Source: Adineta steineri
Taxonomy: Eukaryota; Rotifera; Eurotatoria; Adinetida; Adinetidae
DNA length: 64,000 nucleotides
Assembly (NCBI GenBank): GCA_905250115.1
Contig: CAJNOI010000217.1
Span: 62,001-126,000, forward strand
Direction of reading: 5' to 3'
A model generated the notes under the pieces. It was not told the origin of the DNA. It saw nothing but the letters and a program-made list of their open reading frames with translations, and ran no database searches. A program made the position numbers and the translations under genes. Shown here one piece after another: positions 11,375 to 23,872 of the stretch; position 1 is the stretch's first letter, and every line of letters begins with the position of its first letter.

Positions 11375-13219
11375 TTAATACAAACTCCAATAGTAAAGAT
11401 TATGTGCAAGTACAGTATCTCTAACCGATTCAAAAACAATTCGAATATTTTTTTTATCTAAAAATTAAAAAACAAAATCCAATAATAATTGTAAATAATA
11501 ATTTCGAAATACAAACCAACAGAACATGTATAATGAGGATAAATATTTTTTTCCATGTGTCTATATCTTGGCTCAACTAATTCTAAATATTTATTTTTAA
11601 TAAATTCTTTTGCCGCTTCAACATCATTATCTGCACCTAACAATAAAAAACAGCAATTATGAATAAATATTTTTCTCTATGAATTGAACTACCAATAAAA
11701 TCAGGATATGTATATCGAAGAGGTTTACTAGCAAGACGCTCAGGTAATAGATCAGTCTTATTGAGAAAAAGTATAATTGAAGCATTATAAAAATAATCTG
11801 ATAATAGTATAACACTAAATAGTGCTACACTTTCTTTCATTAAGTTCTAAATATATAAGAAATCGTTGTTTTTTTTATTGTTGAAAAATCTTTATAAACC
11901 TGTGCTGATGGTTCATCTACAATATTTTGATCATATTCAATAAGCGATGCAAGAAATATGATAGATGTTACATTCTAGATGAATAGAAAATATATATTAT
12001 TAAAAATAAAACAATCCAACTTTAGGAATGCGCAGTTTCAGTGCAAATACTGAAAAACTATCACTTTCAGTCCTGACAGTGACGTACCGTAGCACTGATA
12101 ACACTGATACCGGGTTCACTGATGCTGTGAGTTCACCTACCACCGTCGGTATCCGAGCGGTTCCACTGCATCAGTGAGCCCGGTGTTAGTGCTACGATGC
12201 GTCACTGTCGGTGCTGACAGTGCACAGTTTACTGAAACTGCGCACCCCTATCCAACTTACATCAAAACAATGAATCCATTTTCGACGTTCTGTTCTTTGT
12301 CCACCAACATCAATAACTCTATATTATATTGGTAAACAATAAAGCTATAATTATCTTAATGAAACTATCATACCGAAGTCGTGCATTAGGAAATTGAAAA
12401 TCTTCTTGAACAATATCTGTTGTTGGTATTCGTACTCTTAAAAAGTCATCATCAGTCGGTATAAAGTTTGCTTGAGAAATTCTATCGATATCATCCAAAA
12501 AACTAAACAAAAACTAACTCATACATTAATTTATCATTATATATAAATATTTACTATTTAGCTGAATCTGTTAATGAATATTCTCGTCGACGACTATAAC
12601 ATACTTGAATACCTTTATCTGACCAAATATGTTTTATCGCTTCAGTTGTGTCAGTTGATAATGTTGATATATGATCAAAATCATGAATATTACTATTTGA
12701 TGAATTTAAAAAACGAGCATATTCCTAATAGAAAAAAATTTGATTTATTTATTTTTATTATTTATAATTTCATCAAACTTCATTTTTAGTATTTTCAAAA
12801 TTAATTCGAAGATTTTCCATTGCTCGACAAATACATCGAACAACAATAATGATTTGTTTATAAATAAATGGAATAATTCGATGTTTTTCTTCTTCTTTAA
12901 AACCTTGACCATGAATTAATTTCATTTGTTTTAAAAATGTCGATCTAATTCATAAAGAAAACAAAAAAACCTAAATAATATTATAAGTCTGAACTTACTT
13001 TCCCGCTTCAGCATTTCCTATAAACAAAAAGATAATAATAATAAAAATAATTCTGTTGCAATTGAATATACCTAATAGAAGTAGTTTTCTTTCAGATAAA
13101 TCTTTTCGTCGTAATCTTTGCAATTCATGATTAATATGTTTATTAATCACATCATCATCATTTAAACACCAATCAAATACATAATCTTTACAACAAGGTA
13201 TTAGAGATTCATGAGACAT
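11375..13219 (-). CDS. Heterotrimeric G protein alpha subunit, Gq class, with atypical C-terminus
   Basis: The spliced protein is about 350 residues, the usual size. Its N-terminus, [13 protein letters not shown], matches the palmitoylated MxxESxxxCC start of Gq alphas. GTPase motifs are all present: P-loop GNAEAGKST, switch [10 protein letters not shown] with the arginine that is a regulatory ADP-ribosylation site in other G alphas, switch [21 protein letters not shown] with the catalytic Gln, NKTD, and TCSV in place of TCAT. The helical domain ([15 protein letters not shown]) lies between. It should be a membrane-bound GTPase coupling receptors to effectors such as phospholipase C. The last residues, [11 protein letters not shown], replace the LQLNLKEYNLV of classical Gq, so receptor coupling may differ. 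The P-loop is split across a 19-nt exon (12999-13017). One intron holds a transposon next to its donor site. The gene converges on the guanylyl cyclase. Confidence 0.95.
12023..12250. mobile_element. 228-bp hAT-like MITE, palindromic, 8-bp target duplication
   Basis: The ends are TAGGAATGCGCAGTTTCAGT on the left and, in reverse complement, TAGGGGTGCGCAGTTTCAGT on the right (18 of 20 identical). Inverted similarity continues through most of the element, with CACTGATGC and GCATCAGTG around the centre. TCCAACTT flanks it on both sides (12015-12022 and 12251-12258). An 8-bp duplication and a TAGGG start fit the hAT superfamily. It sits in the intron after the switch II exon of the G-alpha gene, and its right duplication abuts the donor GT (12259-12260 on the minus strand). 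Confidence 0.88.
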
Positions 13220-16200
13220 TTTCAATAATATCTTTATCAGTATATTTTTATAATAAAGTACTCGTCTAAATGACAAAATGGAGGTGGAGAAATTATTCAC
13301 AATGGTTGTTAAGATATAAAAAACAGAAAGAAACAAAAAAAACATGATTTTATTCGTTTTAAGTGCAAAAAAACACATAAAAATATGACATAAATAATCA
13401 TATGGATGACACAATTCTCTAAAAAAAATAAAAATACTGTGAAAAAATATGTTTTTTTAATGAGTTCAAGTCGTCGAAAGGTAAATATATACCTTTGTAT
13501 TGATCACAGAGTATATTTGATTTTTTTAAATGACAAAGAAAACTAATTAACAATAGGCTTCATAATCAAAGAAATACTAATTTCGTCGATGGTTGAGATA
13601 TAATAAGAATTAAAAACTTACAATTACAATGGCTATATATGATGCATTTTATTCACATGCAGAGATAGAACTTAATCCAATAAAATGACAAAATTCTATA
13701 GAAATAATTTCAATATCATAGCATGAATTTTTACATAGACAGTGTTTTTTTTGTTAAATATTCAATTGATCACGTTAACTGTGGTATGCTAACTCTTGCA
13801 TAATTTCTTTTGACTGTACTCTCTTACAGATTGATATTGGAAAAAGAGTTATGTATATCCTTTTTTCACGAAAACCAAAATTAATTTTATTGATAGAAAA
13901 AAAACTCGTTGCTGAAGTATTAATACTACTATATTGAAACGATTTCAATGTGTACTTTAATAGTACAATAACAATGAATTATTATGAACAAAAAACTAAT
14001 TAAATTTCGATTTTTCAACTGAATTCACTGATTTCTTGATGAACAATGTGTCTAATCGGAATGCAATTAGATATATCTCTCGTATAAATTATTTCTTCTA
14101 GATAAACGACTGAGATTAGGATCTTTTCCAATGTAATATATGACTTATTCCGGAAGCAAAAAAGGGAAAACATATCATTTCTGTCATACAATTGATTCTG
14201 ATAACTGAATGATTGATGAAGGTAATAGCATAGAACTTGCAATATGATGTATCGGTGATGTGCTTATTAAATTATTCAAAAACGATGATTTATTTTTGAT
14301 TTCCAACATGTGCATGTGTAGAAATATTCTTGAAGAAAAAGTATTAACGAGAGATGATAAATTTTCAATTATTGTATTCATATGCAATCCAATGTATCGA
14401 GGCAAAAGGTTTGAAAACACAGATTTTAAATGTCAATACAATCACATCGACTGTTTCTATTTTTATTCCTCTAACTCTTGTTAGATTTACAATTTGCCAT
14501 CTCCATAGTTTATCATTTTGTATATATAATCGATTTATATCTCTTCCGTAATCCCTATTATCATATAAGTGAATTAAGTAAAAACAAGGTATTTGTAGAT
14601 TTTCAATTTACTTCCTATTTATAATATATTTTAATCTACAGTAAAATTATAGACGATATAAGGACTCGAACAACCCTATACCATAATAAAAAGAACTATT
14701 CAATTTTCTCTATTTTTTTAACCTTTTAATTATGTAAATCGTTTTTATTATGAACTTTGATAAGCATAAAAGTCACTAGTAATCAAATAGTTAAATATAT
14801 TTTAAGTAATCGAATAATTCCTCTAAAATATTATTACAATTTTCCGAAAGAAAATCGAATAATATTTTATACAGTCAATAGAATTTACAGGAATGGTAAT
14901 TTTAGGTTTTGCCCTATACAAAGATTATTAACAGCTATAGTATTCATAATGTACTCCAAAGAAAAAGCAATAGAATACCTATGAGACTGTTTCCAATAAT
15001 AATTAATTATGCATATAGTATAAACAAAACTAAACTAAATGTCTGCATCTATTTATTAATCAATAAACAGTAAAAAAAATTGTATGAGAATTTTTTTCCT
15101 ATTAGATTTAATCTAATATTCGTACAATCACAATGATGTTTTAAGAACGAAATCTATTTCACTCAAGTCACAAAGATATGTATCAATTATACAAATTGAG
15201 TGTATATAGATGATCAAGACCTTTAATTAAAAAGTATATATATATGTTGTTCTGTAATAACTTTTCCTTCGATAGTATGCGCAAATGATAAGAGAAAGAC
15301 AAAACCAATCCAGACTATTTTTTATTATGACTAGAAGTTTTTTTTGTTCTATGGCAAAATATTAATGCAATATTTAATATCCGAATTGATATTGTAAACC
15401 TCTCGTTATTTATGAGTAGATCTATTTATATAATTATTTGCGTATCTTGAGAGAGTGCAAATGATTTAAAAGAAAAATGTAAGATAATATATTTGATTTT
15501 CAGAGAATATTCATTGTTAAGTCAAAGAAATTCTCAAACATTATATATATATGAATGTACATTAACGAATTAGTCTTATTTTGATTATATACATAAATTA
15601 CTGAGATATAAATCTCCGGAGAATCTTGGATTGAATATAAGTTTGTCTCTTGTGAGATCATTTTGCTGAAAAATTATGTTCAATAAAAATGTCATATCGC
15701 CCGAATCAAACTGATCATATGTTTTTAGTTATATATATTCATTCCACAATGTTAAGTATATTAGTGTGTGAAATATTATCGATAATTCTATTAAATTTTG
15801 ATGGTGATTAATGTTGCATATAGTGTCATTCTATATGATAGTCATGAATATATAAGTAAACTTTGTTTTTTATCCTTCAAAAATAGTATAATGTATATTA
15901 TTTATAACATCAGGAAACTTGTTTTTTTTAATCTGTATCGACAAAGATTTTGTAAATTTTTTTTTTGTCTTTGCTTTTTATCATTTGGTTGTTAGCCTTA
16001 AGACACCATTGGTATTGTTAATCAGTAAGACGCCAACAATGAATGAAATCTGAATTTCTAATGAGAAATTATTTCGTCTTAATATTTCTAGGCAATTTGT
16101 AATGAATAAATATTATCTATTCTTTATTCTATGTCTAATTTTATATAAATAAATTTCGATGTTTCTTAGATAGAATAATTTTCTCGTTAGTTTGATAAAT

Positions 16201-17419
16201 CTTTTTGCTCTATAATTTTTGTTCGTATCTAAGCTTATGTCAGTCATTTCTCATTTCTAAACATTTGATTACTAAGATGAATCTCTCATAACAAAATTAT
16301 ATGCTTTTATACATTCTTTTCCCTAAGAAATACTATATTGATAGATAGATAATTGAAAACAACAAACATATTTTAAAATATTCATTTCCGTTGTATTTTT
16401 GTTTAACAAGACATTCTCTCTTTAATAATTAATAGTTTACTTATCTGTGAAAAAGAAATAAGTGTGATTTAATGTGTAAAATCCAAAGCTTTTTAAATGT
16501 CAAATAAGATTCTCCCAAACGCTGACAAGCCATCAATTTGTGTCAGTAAATTATCAACATATTTGACAGAACTATTTCTTTTTTCGCGCCTGTTCTTTTT
16601 CATGTATAGCTATTCTTGTAAGAGAAGAGAAAACTATATCAAATTATGCTTTGCTTTTTTTTTCTCTCCTTTGACTCAAGATATAAAAAAAATCTTTTCT
16701 CTTTCTGTCTATGAGAACATTGAGTCACTTTCAATTACTCTATTTACATAGCCATTCTGCTTTTTCAAGTATAACATGTTTTATCACTTCAACACCCTCT
16801 TTTAGAATTATTTAACATAGGAATTTATCATATATTCGATCTATTTTTGACAATATAGAACTCATGTAATATGACCCAGATGTAATCAGTCGACTATTCG
16901 TCGTTATAATATCGAGTTCATAGGATAGGAAAAAAAAAGAAAGCTTGGAAAATAATTTGTTCTTTTTTGTCTAGTATGCATCAAGCATCATATCGATTGT
17001 TTTTTCCTCTGATAGAAAACAATAATATTCCTTATTCTTTGCTATATATAAATATATACAGTAAAGAAATTATCTCGTCTATTTTATTCATATTATAATA
17101 GATAAGACGAAAATATGATTAGCATTAAAGATTAATGCTATTTATTTTTGTGCAACGTTCTATAATTTTATCTTAATAGACTCTAGGTCATAATTTCGAG
17201 TAGAAAGTAATAATGTTAGATTATTATGCATGTTAAAGTATGGGGAAAAAAACTTTTTTTCTGTTCTTTTTTCTTACCTTTTATAATTATTTTTGAATTA
17301 GCTTTTAGATATTTATCATATATATATAGATATAGACAGGTCGTTTGCAAAGTCATATTATCATTGTTTGTTGTTATAGGAAAAAAAAATCAGTAATTTT
17401 CTTTTTTGTGAAATAAACG
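13220..17419. other. Intergenic, 4.2 kb
   Basis: This region is AT-rich sequence upstream of both the G-alpha gene and the GPCR gene, so it should hold both promoters. All open frames here are short and contain no recognisable protein motif; several listed starts are not ATG. I see no RNA gene and no transposon ends. Confidence 0.5.
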
Positions 17420-18511
17420 ATGGGTTTTTTAACAAATAATTCAAATGAAGATAAAGTTATATTTGAAAGTATTCAAATGATATGTGGAATATATCTTATT
17501 CCAATTATTTGTATACCTGGTCTTATTAGTAATATTCTTTGTATTATTGTATTTGTTACGAATAGTATGCAAAGATTTTTAACAACACAATTTCTTCTTT
17601 ATCTTGCTGTATCAGATACAATTAAACTTTCAAATGATTTACTTTATTCGATTGTACTTATTATTCAAATATTTAATCAACAATTTGGAAAAAAATTATT
17701 TCTTATACTCTATCGTTATTGTCATTATATTAATACTGTATCAACATTATCCACAGCATGGCTTACATTAATTGTAGCTATTGAAAGGTAAGTTAATTGA
17801 ATAAATATCTAAAAGTAAATATATTCTAAATATATATATAGGTATATATTGTGTAGTACAAATAGTCATACACGACTAACAATTCAGAAAAATTCTCGTA
17901 CGATATGTAATTTAATAATCATTCTCAGTCTTGTTATTTCTTTGCCAGTATCATTTCGTTATGAAATTATTCCATTATCAGCAAATGAAACATTAAATAA
18001 CTCAAGTTCATCCATCCGTTTATCAAAATTTGGTAGTTCACGTTTTTTTCGTTTATATTCAATTATAGTTGACCTTATACGTGCAATATTTCCTTCATTA
18101 CTATTGCTTTATTTAAATACGCGTATTGTTTATTTACTTTGTCGAATGAAATCATCAGCTGGTACAGCATTTTATCGTTTAACAATGAGTCTTATTATTA
18201 TTATTGGTTGTTTTATTTGTTGTTATTTTCCTGATGCACTTTTATCTCTTATACTTAATATGGGTTATATCGATGAAACATATAATAAACGTGCCATAAG
18301 AGAATTAACTGATTTTTTTGTTACATTAAATTCTGCAACTAATTTTGCTATTTATTTTTCTATATCATATACATTTCGACGTGCAATGTTACGTTTACTT
18401 GAACGACCAACAAAACTATCTTATCCAACAACATATGAAGATCTTATACAACGTCAAAGATTGCAACATCAACATTATCCACTATGTAATAATCCAAGAA
18501 ATTTTGTGTAA
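17420..18511 (+). CDS. Class A G-protein-coupled receptor, FMRFamide/peptide-receptor-like (about 345 aa, 2 exons)
   Basis: Exons 17420-17787 and 17842-18511 join at a phase-2 intron inside the ERY codon region. Seven hydrophobic segments are visible. TM1 carries GLISNILCIIVF (the GN motif), TM2 carries LYLAVSDTIKL (LAxxD), and TM3 starts with the conserved Cys in YRYCHYINTVST and ends in AIERYI (the DRY equivalent). TM6 has ICCYFPDALLS and TM7 has NSATNFAIYFSIS (the NPxxY equivalent, N-F-x-x-Y). The N-terminus and the second extracellular loop carry N-glycosylation sequons (NNS, NET, NNSS). The second loop has no cysteine, so the usual disulphide to TM3 cannot form there. The TM7 pattern and ERY recall FMRFamide-type receptors, but no ligand can be assigned. 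A poly(A) signal, AATAAA, follows near 18582. Confidence 0.88.
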
Positions 18512-21500
18512 TATAACTCATTATTATTTCTACTCAAAAAGTTTCATTTTTGGTAACTTTTTTTTGAAAATGATATAATCAATAAACAGAATTAAATTTA
18601 CAAGTGTCAAAATCTTTATTTTCTTAGAACAAAAAAAATATCATAGAAAACACTTTTCTTTCCATAGAATAATTTCCAAATTAAAAAAATATAGATATGT
18701 CATTTCATTCTAGCCAATAAACATGTGTATTTTATGCCTGTTATGATATACGTGACTTTTACACATCATCCATTGTGGAGTTTACTTTTGATGAAAATCT
18801 AGTCTAATAGATAAAAATAATGAGCAGAGACATATATTTAGATTTTGTATATGTTTATGTATGATTTTAAACATTTAATCTAAGAAAACACCATCCGATT
18901 ACTTTTCTCTTCAGGTTCTATTTCATTTATAATGAAACAAGCTTTTCTTTCTAAATTATTTTATCGGTAATTATAGAAAATAGGATTAATTTTATAAATT
19001 AAAAATTCACACATTTTTTTTATAAATTAAAAGAAATGCGCATGAAGTTGTCAAGTTTATCATTGCAATATTCGTTTTGCAAATAGTATTTATACGGTTG
19101 AATTTCTTTCATTAATATATATTCTTTGAGAATATTAAATTGCATGGAAATAAAAGGAAAATAATTTCATCATCTATAAAAATTTTCACTCAAGCACGCA
19201 GTTCATTAAAAATATTCTATCATCAAATGTAGAAGTAAAAAAAATTAAAATGTCAAATATCTTTAGAATAATGAATCGATGTCGAGTTCTATTGTGAATA
19301 TAAAGACAAGTATTAATAATACATTATTGAAGAATGTTATTCATCTTCATATTACGATAATGATACTAAAAATAAATTATCTAGATAATGAGATTCATAT
19401 TTCAAAGATCATATGTGTGCAATTACGTAATAATAAAATAATTATTCGTAAATAAACTACGAGTACTTTTTCCTGTCTGATACGTTTAGATAAATTTAAG
19501 TAAAAAATAAAATTGAATATCATGTTCTATATATTATGATATTTATAATATAATGTTAAACAAGGCAAGAAATTGTATTGTTGAAATATATCATCTTTAT
19601 TCTTAACTAGAAATATTTATTGGTTTAATTATTAGAAGACATGACATTTATGAAATATAGTCCAACTTTTCTTTTGTGCTATTATTTATAATAATAGGAT
19701 ATTTATTAATGAGTACTGTACGTTTGACATTATGACAAATATAAGAGAGATTCTTGTCTTCAGAAATAGAACAGTGATGTGATTCTAGCTATGTCGGACA
19801 TGGTATTAATATAGATTGAAGATGTGATCTGTCTATATGATTTATTTTTGTGTTTTTAGTAAAATTAATATATAAGGTAAAATTTTATAGAAAAAACCTA
19901 GACAAAGTTGTGAATATCTGAGAATGGATAATTAACAATCAAGCATTGATACATAAATATATGATGTCTTAGAAACTCATGTGGTTCTTACCTGAATAAA
20001 AATTAAACATACATTGAAAATGAAATATTTATTTTATGTAAAATAATTTTTATGAAGAAAGTAATCTATGATAAAAAGTTATAATTATATACATTCGGAA
20101 TATGATAATTATATGCATTTAAAAGAGAATAATTCTTATCCGTAGTTTAATTAAATCATTATGATCATAACATGTTTTTTAGTTGACAGCGTGTGAAGTT
20201 CTTTGTTATCTAATGCATCTATATTTTTATTTGTACTTTCGCGGTACAAAAGATATGGAGCGAAATGAAATTATGTTGCTCATTGTTACATTCTTAAGAA
20301 CTGGGTTTCATCATTATTGCGATGTTAGATTCAGCCAAAATCGTATATACTTGCACAGTATGATAAATAAAAACGCGTAGGAACATAAAAAAGAATGAGA
20401 ATAAACACACGGATTAGTCTTATTCAACATCGTATAATGAGTATGAACTAATCAGAAAGATTTGTTATTTTATGCTATCTATTCGAAAATATGATGTTTT
20501 ATCAATTTCTCTTTATATGATATATTTGAATTGGTTACCGTCACATTCTTCAAGAAATTTTATCTCTCTAATCTTTTAAGTTTCAGATATTCTGTGGAAT
20601 TTGAACTTTCTTAATATAATATTTATTTATGTACGAAGAAATGACTTTTGTGTCAAAAAAAGTGTCAGTAGTTTATCTTCTAATAATAATCCATTTCGAG
20701 AGTTATTCATAAATCCCTCACTTTTTTGCTTAGTCAGACGTCTTTTTCTTGAAGTTTACAATTATTGTTCAAAAAGAATGTTTTCGGCTCGTTCTTATCA
20801 TTGTCTTCTAGTATTCTAACGGTAGCTAGAAACTAATTAAAGAGTATTAGAGAGAGTAATATAGATATGTGATATCAACAGGCACAACGTATTTTTAACC
20901 TCATCTAATAATAAATGATAAAAAGATGTTCCATACGGAGGATCTTTGTCAAAATAACTACGTTTGAATATGTATATATACATCGCTGGGATACAAAGTA
21001 TTATTGACTATTTAGCTGACCTATATTGAATTCATTGCGGTTCATTTCTCTTATAGACTAAAGTTTTTATAGTAAATTCGAGATAATATTGCAATAATAA
21101 ATCAAATTTTAATAGTTACTCATCTAATATTTCAACAGCTACCTCGAATATTTGATGTAGAACGATAGATAGAATACTATTTTTTCTTAGTAAATATTAC
21201 GAAGTAATAGAATTTGTTTACTACACTTTGTAAAAATGAATTCTCATAGTACCTTTAAATAGACAAAGAAGCTACAGAAAGTGGTGGGAAAAATCTTGAT
21301 TTGTCGTACATGTCAAATGAAGTTGTTATTTTTCTAACGTATAGAAACAAGACAGTAAATAAATATGTAGAAAAACAAAAGACTTTCAACTACTATTGGA
21401 CCATATAATACCTTTTTCAAAAATAATGTTAACGGTAGTGATTAAATCTAATTTGTGAAATTTTAAAGATGAGAAGAGTATTTCCGTTATACTCACTCTA

Positions 21501-23872
21501 TTTTAAAACATGCAAATACAAAATAAAAAATCGAAATATATTCAGAATATATAATTAAGTTTTTAATTTTGATTAAATAAAATACAGTTGCTGCTCCGCT
21601 AAATGCCGGTGTGTCAAATTACATTAATAACCATTCCAAAGAACTTGAACAAAGAAATGATATTATTCGTTTATGATTACTTGAGTTATAAAAGTATATG
21701 TTTGACAGGAAGTTTGTAGTGAATATTTAGATCTGTTTGGTCGAAATGATTTGATAATGTACTCATATATATGCATAATTAGGATACGGATCTAACCTTC
21801 AATTTTGAACTAATTTGAAATGTAGGAAGAAGATAAAGACTAGATCTGCCTAAGTCTGTGTGACCTAAAAATTATCTGTTTACCAGATTTAGAGTTTATC
21901 CAATAGATGCTATTCTAAAAACTAGAACTACTTGTAATCTAATTTTATACTAACATGATTAGAACTATTTCCGAAACGTAGAGAATATGCTAGTGGACCA
22001 ACAGATACGACCTTCTAAACTGACTATCCGATGTAAATATAAAAACTTTACTAAAAGAGCTAAAAATATCATTTAGATTTAAGTCAAATTCGAATAAATG
22101 TGATCCATAGGATTGGATTTTGAAAGTTCAATAATCTTCATCAAGCAAATATCAGATTGATCTAAAATAAGTAAATACTTGACTAATGATTCGAATGTAT
22201 AAACTAAATAATCGATTCTATTCGATATAAGACTTAGCATTTAAAATATATACATTAGACGTATTGTTCAATAATAATGATAACAGAAGAAAAGTTCGAA
22301 ATAACGAGCTTTCAATAGAATACTATTCTGTATCTATCTATTCAAAAAGAGGAAATGAAGTGAAACTAATAAATCATATTTTCTTCTCTATATTTGTCAT
22401 TTGTTTTTTTTCTGTATACTCTCCCGTTTACATGCTCATTTGATACTCATATTTGTAAAAATAGCCATACGGTACCCTTTAGCAACGTATTTTCTTATAA
22501 TATTATTTATGCTAAAATATTTACCATTCTTCTATATTTACGAAGCTGAGTATGATAGTATTAATTGGAGAAAAAAGTATCTTTTTAGACGTTCAATATA
22601 AGCAATAATTTGTATCTAAATATATCAGCGAATATATCTGTTAAACAATCTAGTTTTAATTACTGTCGAGTAGTCTGAAAGTATTGAGAAATTTGCATTC
22701 TTAGAATAGTTGATAACAGATCTTTTGTACGTATCATTTTTTGGAACTATGAATGATGTGATGAAAAAATTTAGCAAATCTAAGTATTGACTCAAATTCC
22801 TACAATTTAAGAATCTTCGGTTAGATAAAAATAATCAATCGTTTATAATTAGTTCATTATAATTTTCAATGAAGAGTCAATATCATTATCTCGATATTAT
22901 ACTACTGTAAATTTAATATATGCATTTAGCACATTTAAAAGGACGTGAAGAACGCACTGTAAGTATATATTCAGTCTATTGCGTATCTTTCTATCAAATA
23001 TGTAAGTCAATGACTTACTCAGCAGCTAAAAGCTATATTTTTTTCTACTTTTATTGGTGATAATTACATTTATTTTATGTCTTTGTCGAGAGAAATTTGA
23101 AGTAGAAAAGTGAAAACTATTGATGTAAAACTAAATCATACAAACCTTGAGTACTGATCTTGAATGTTAATAATAGGTAAAAGTCTAGTATCTATATTTA
23201 TCCTTCGACAGTTCAATTGCTCATTTTTATTTACACGTTATCAACATCATAAATAAGCTATAAAATATTATAATTTACTTGGAGGATCTAAATGTAGCCT
23301 ATAAAGCTTCCGTGTAGAACTTCTGCCTTCAAAATAGGAAGATTTTAATGATGTGATATGGTAGAAAATCATTTACAAACTGTGAAAAATCGCTGGTTAA
23401 TAAAATATATCCAATGAAATGACTTTTCCGTTTAAAAGAGTCTTGATAAGAGATACCTTCGACTTATTAATCAATTAATTCATAATGTTCTATATTACTA
23501 ATATAGATACGAAACATTAGAGAAGTGAAAAAGTCATTTATTCTATACAATAATATTGTTATGACAATTTTCAGTACTGTCATATTATGATATATTATTT
23601 TTCTTCAAGGAAAAAGAAAAGAAAAACTGCACAATTCACAATACAAATCTAACAAAAAAGAAATGATACATTTACGAAACATATATATATGTTGCTTTTG
23701 TTTTTAGTCGAATGAAAGAAATGATTTGTACAAAAAACTGTTTTAAGAATAAACGAAATAAATTCAAATAAAAATAAAACGAATTAAGGAAGCACCGGTT
23801 ATATATGAATGATCGAAATAGATAGTTTTCAGTAAGTGAATAATCCTATATCGATATAGATCAAATAAACAT
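18512..23872. other. Intergenic, 5.4 kb, the longest gene-free stretch
   Basis: This stretch lies between the 3' ends of the GPCR gene and the minus-strand Gln-rich gene. It is very AT-rich, with no frame longer than about 75 codons, no recognisable domain and no clear inverted-repeat ends. Nothing supports a gene. Confidence 0.5.

Noticed and set aside
12023..12250. Tc1/mariner-type element with TA duplication
   Set aside because: A TA reading was considered first, but extending outward gives a perfect 8-bp duplication TCCAACTT, which fits hAT better.
20183..20819. Small frames in the 5-kb gene-free stretch
   Set aside because: At least one begins without ATG; none has a motif, and such lengths are expected by chance at this base composition.
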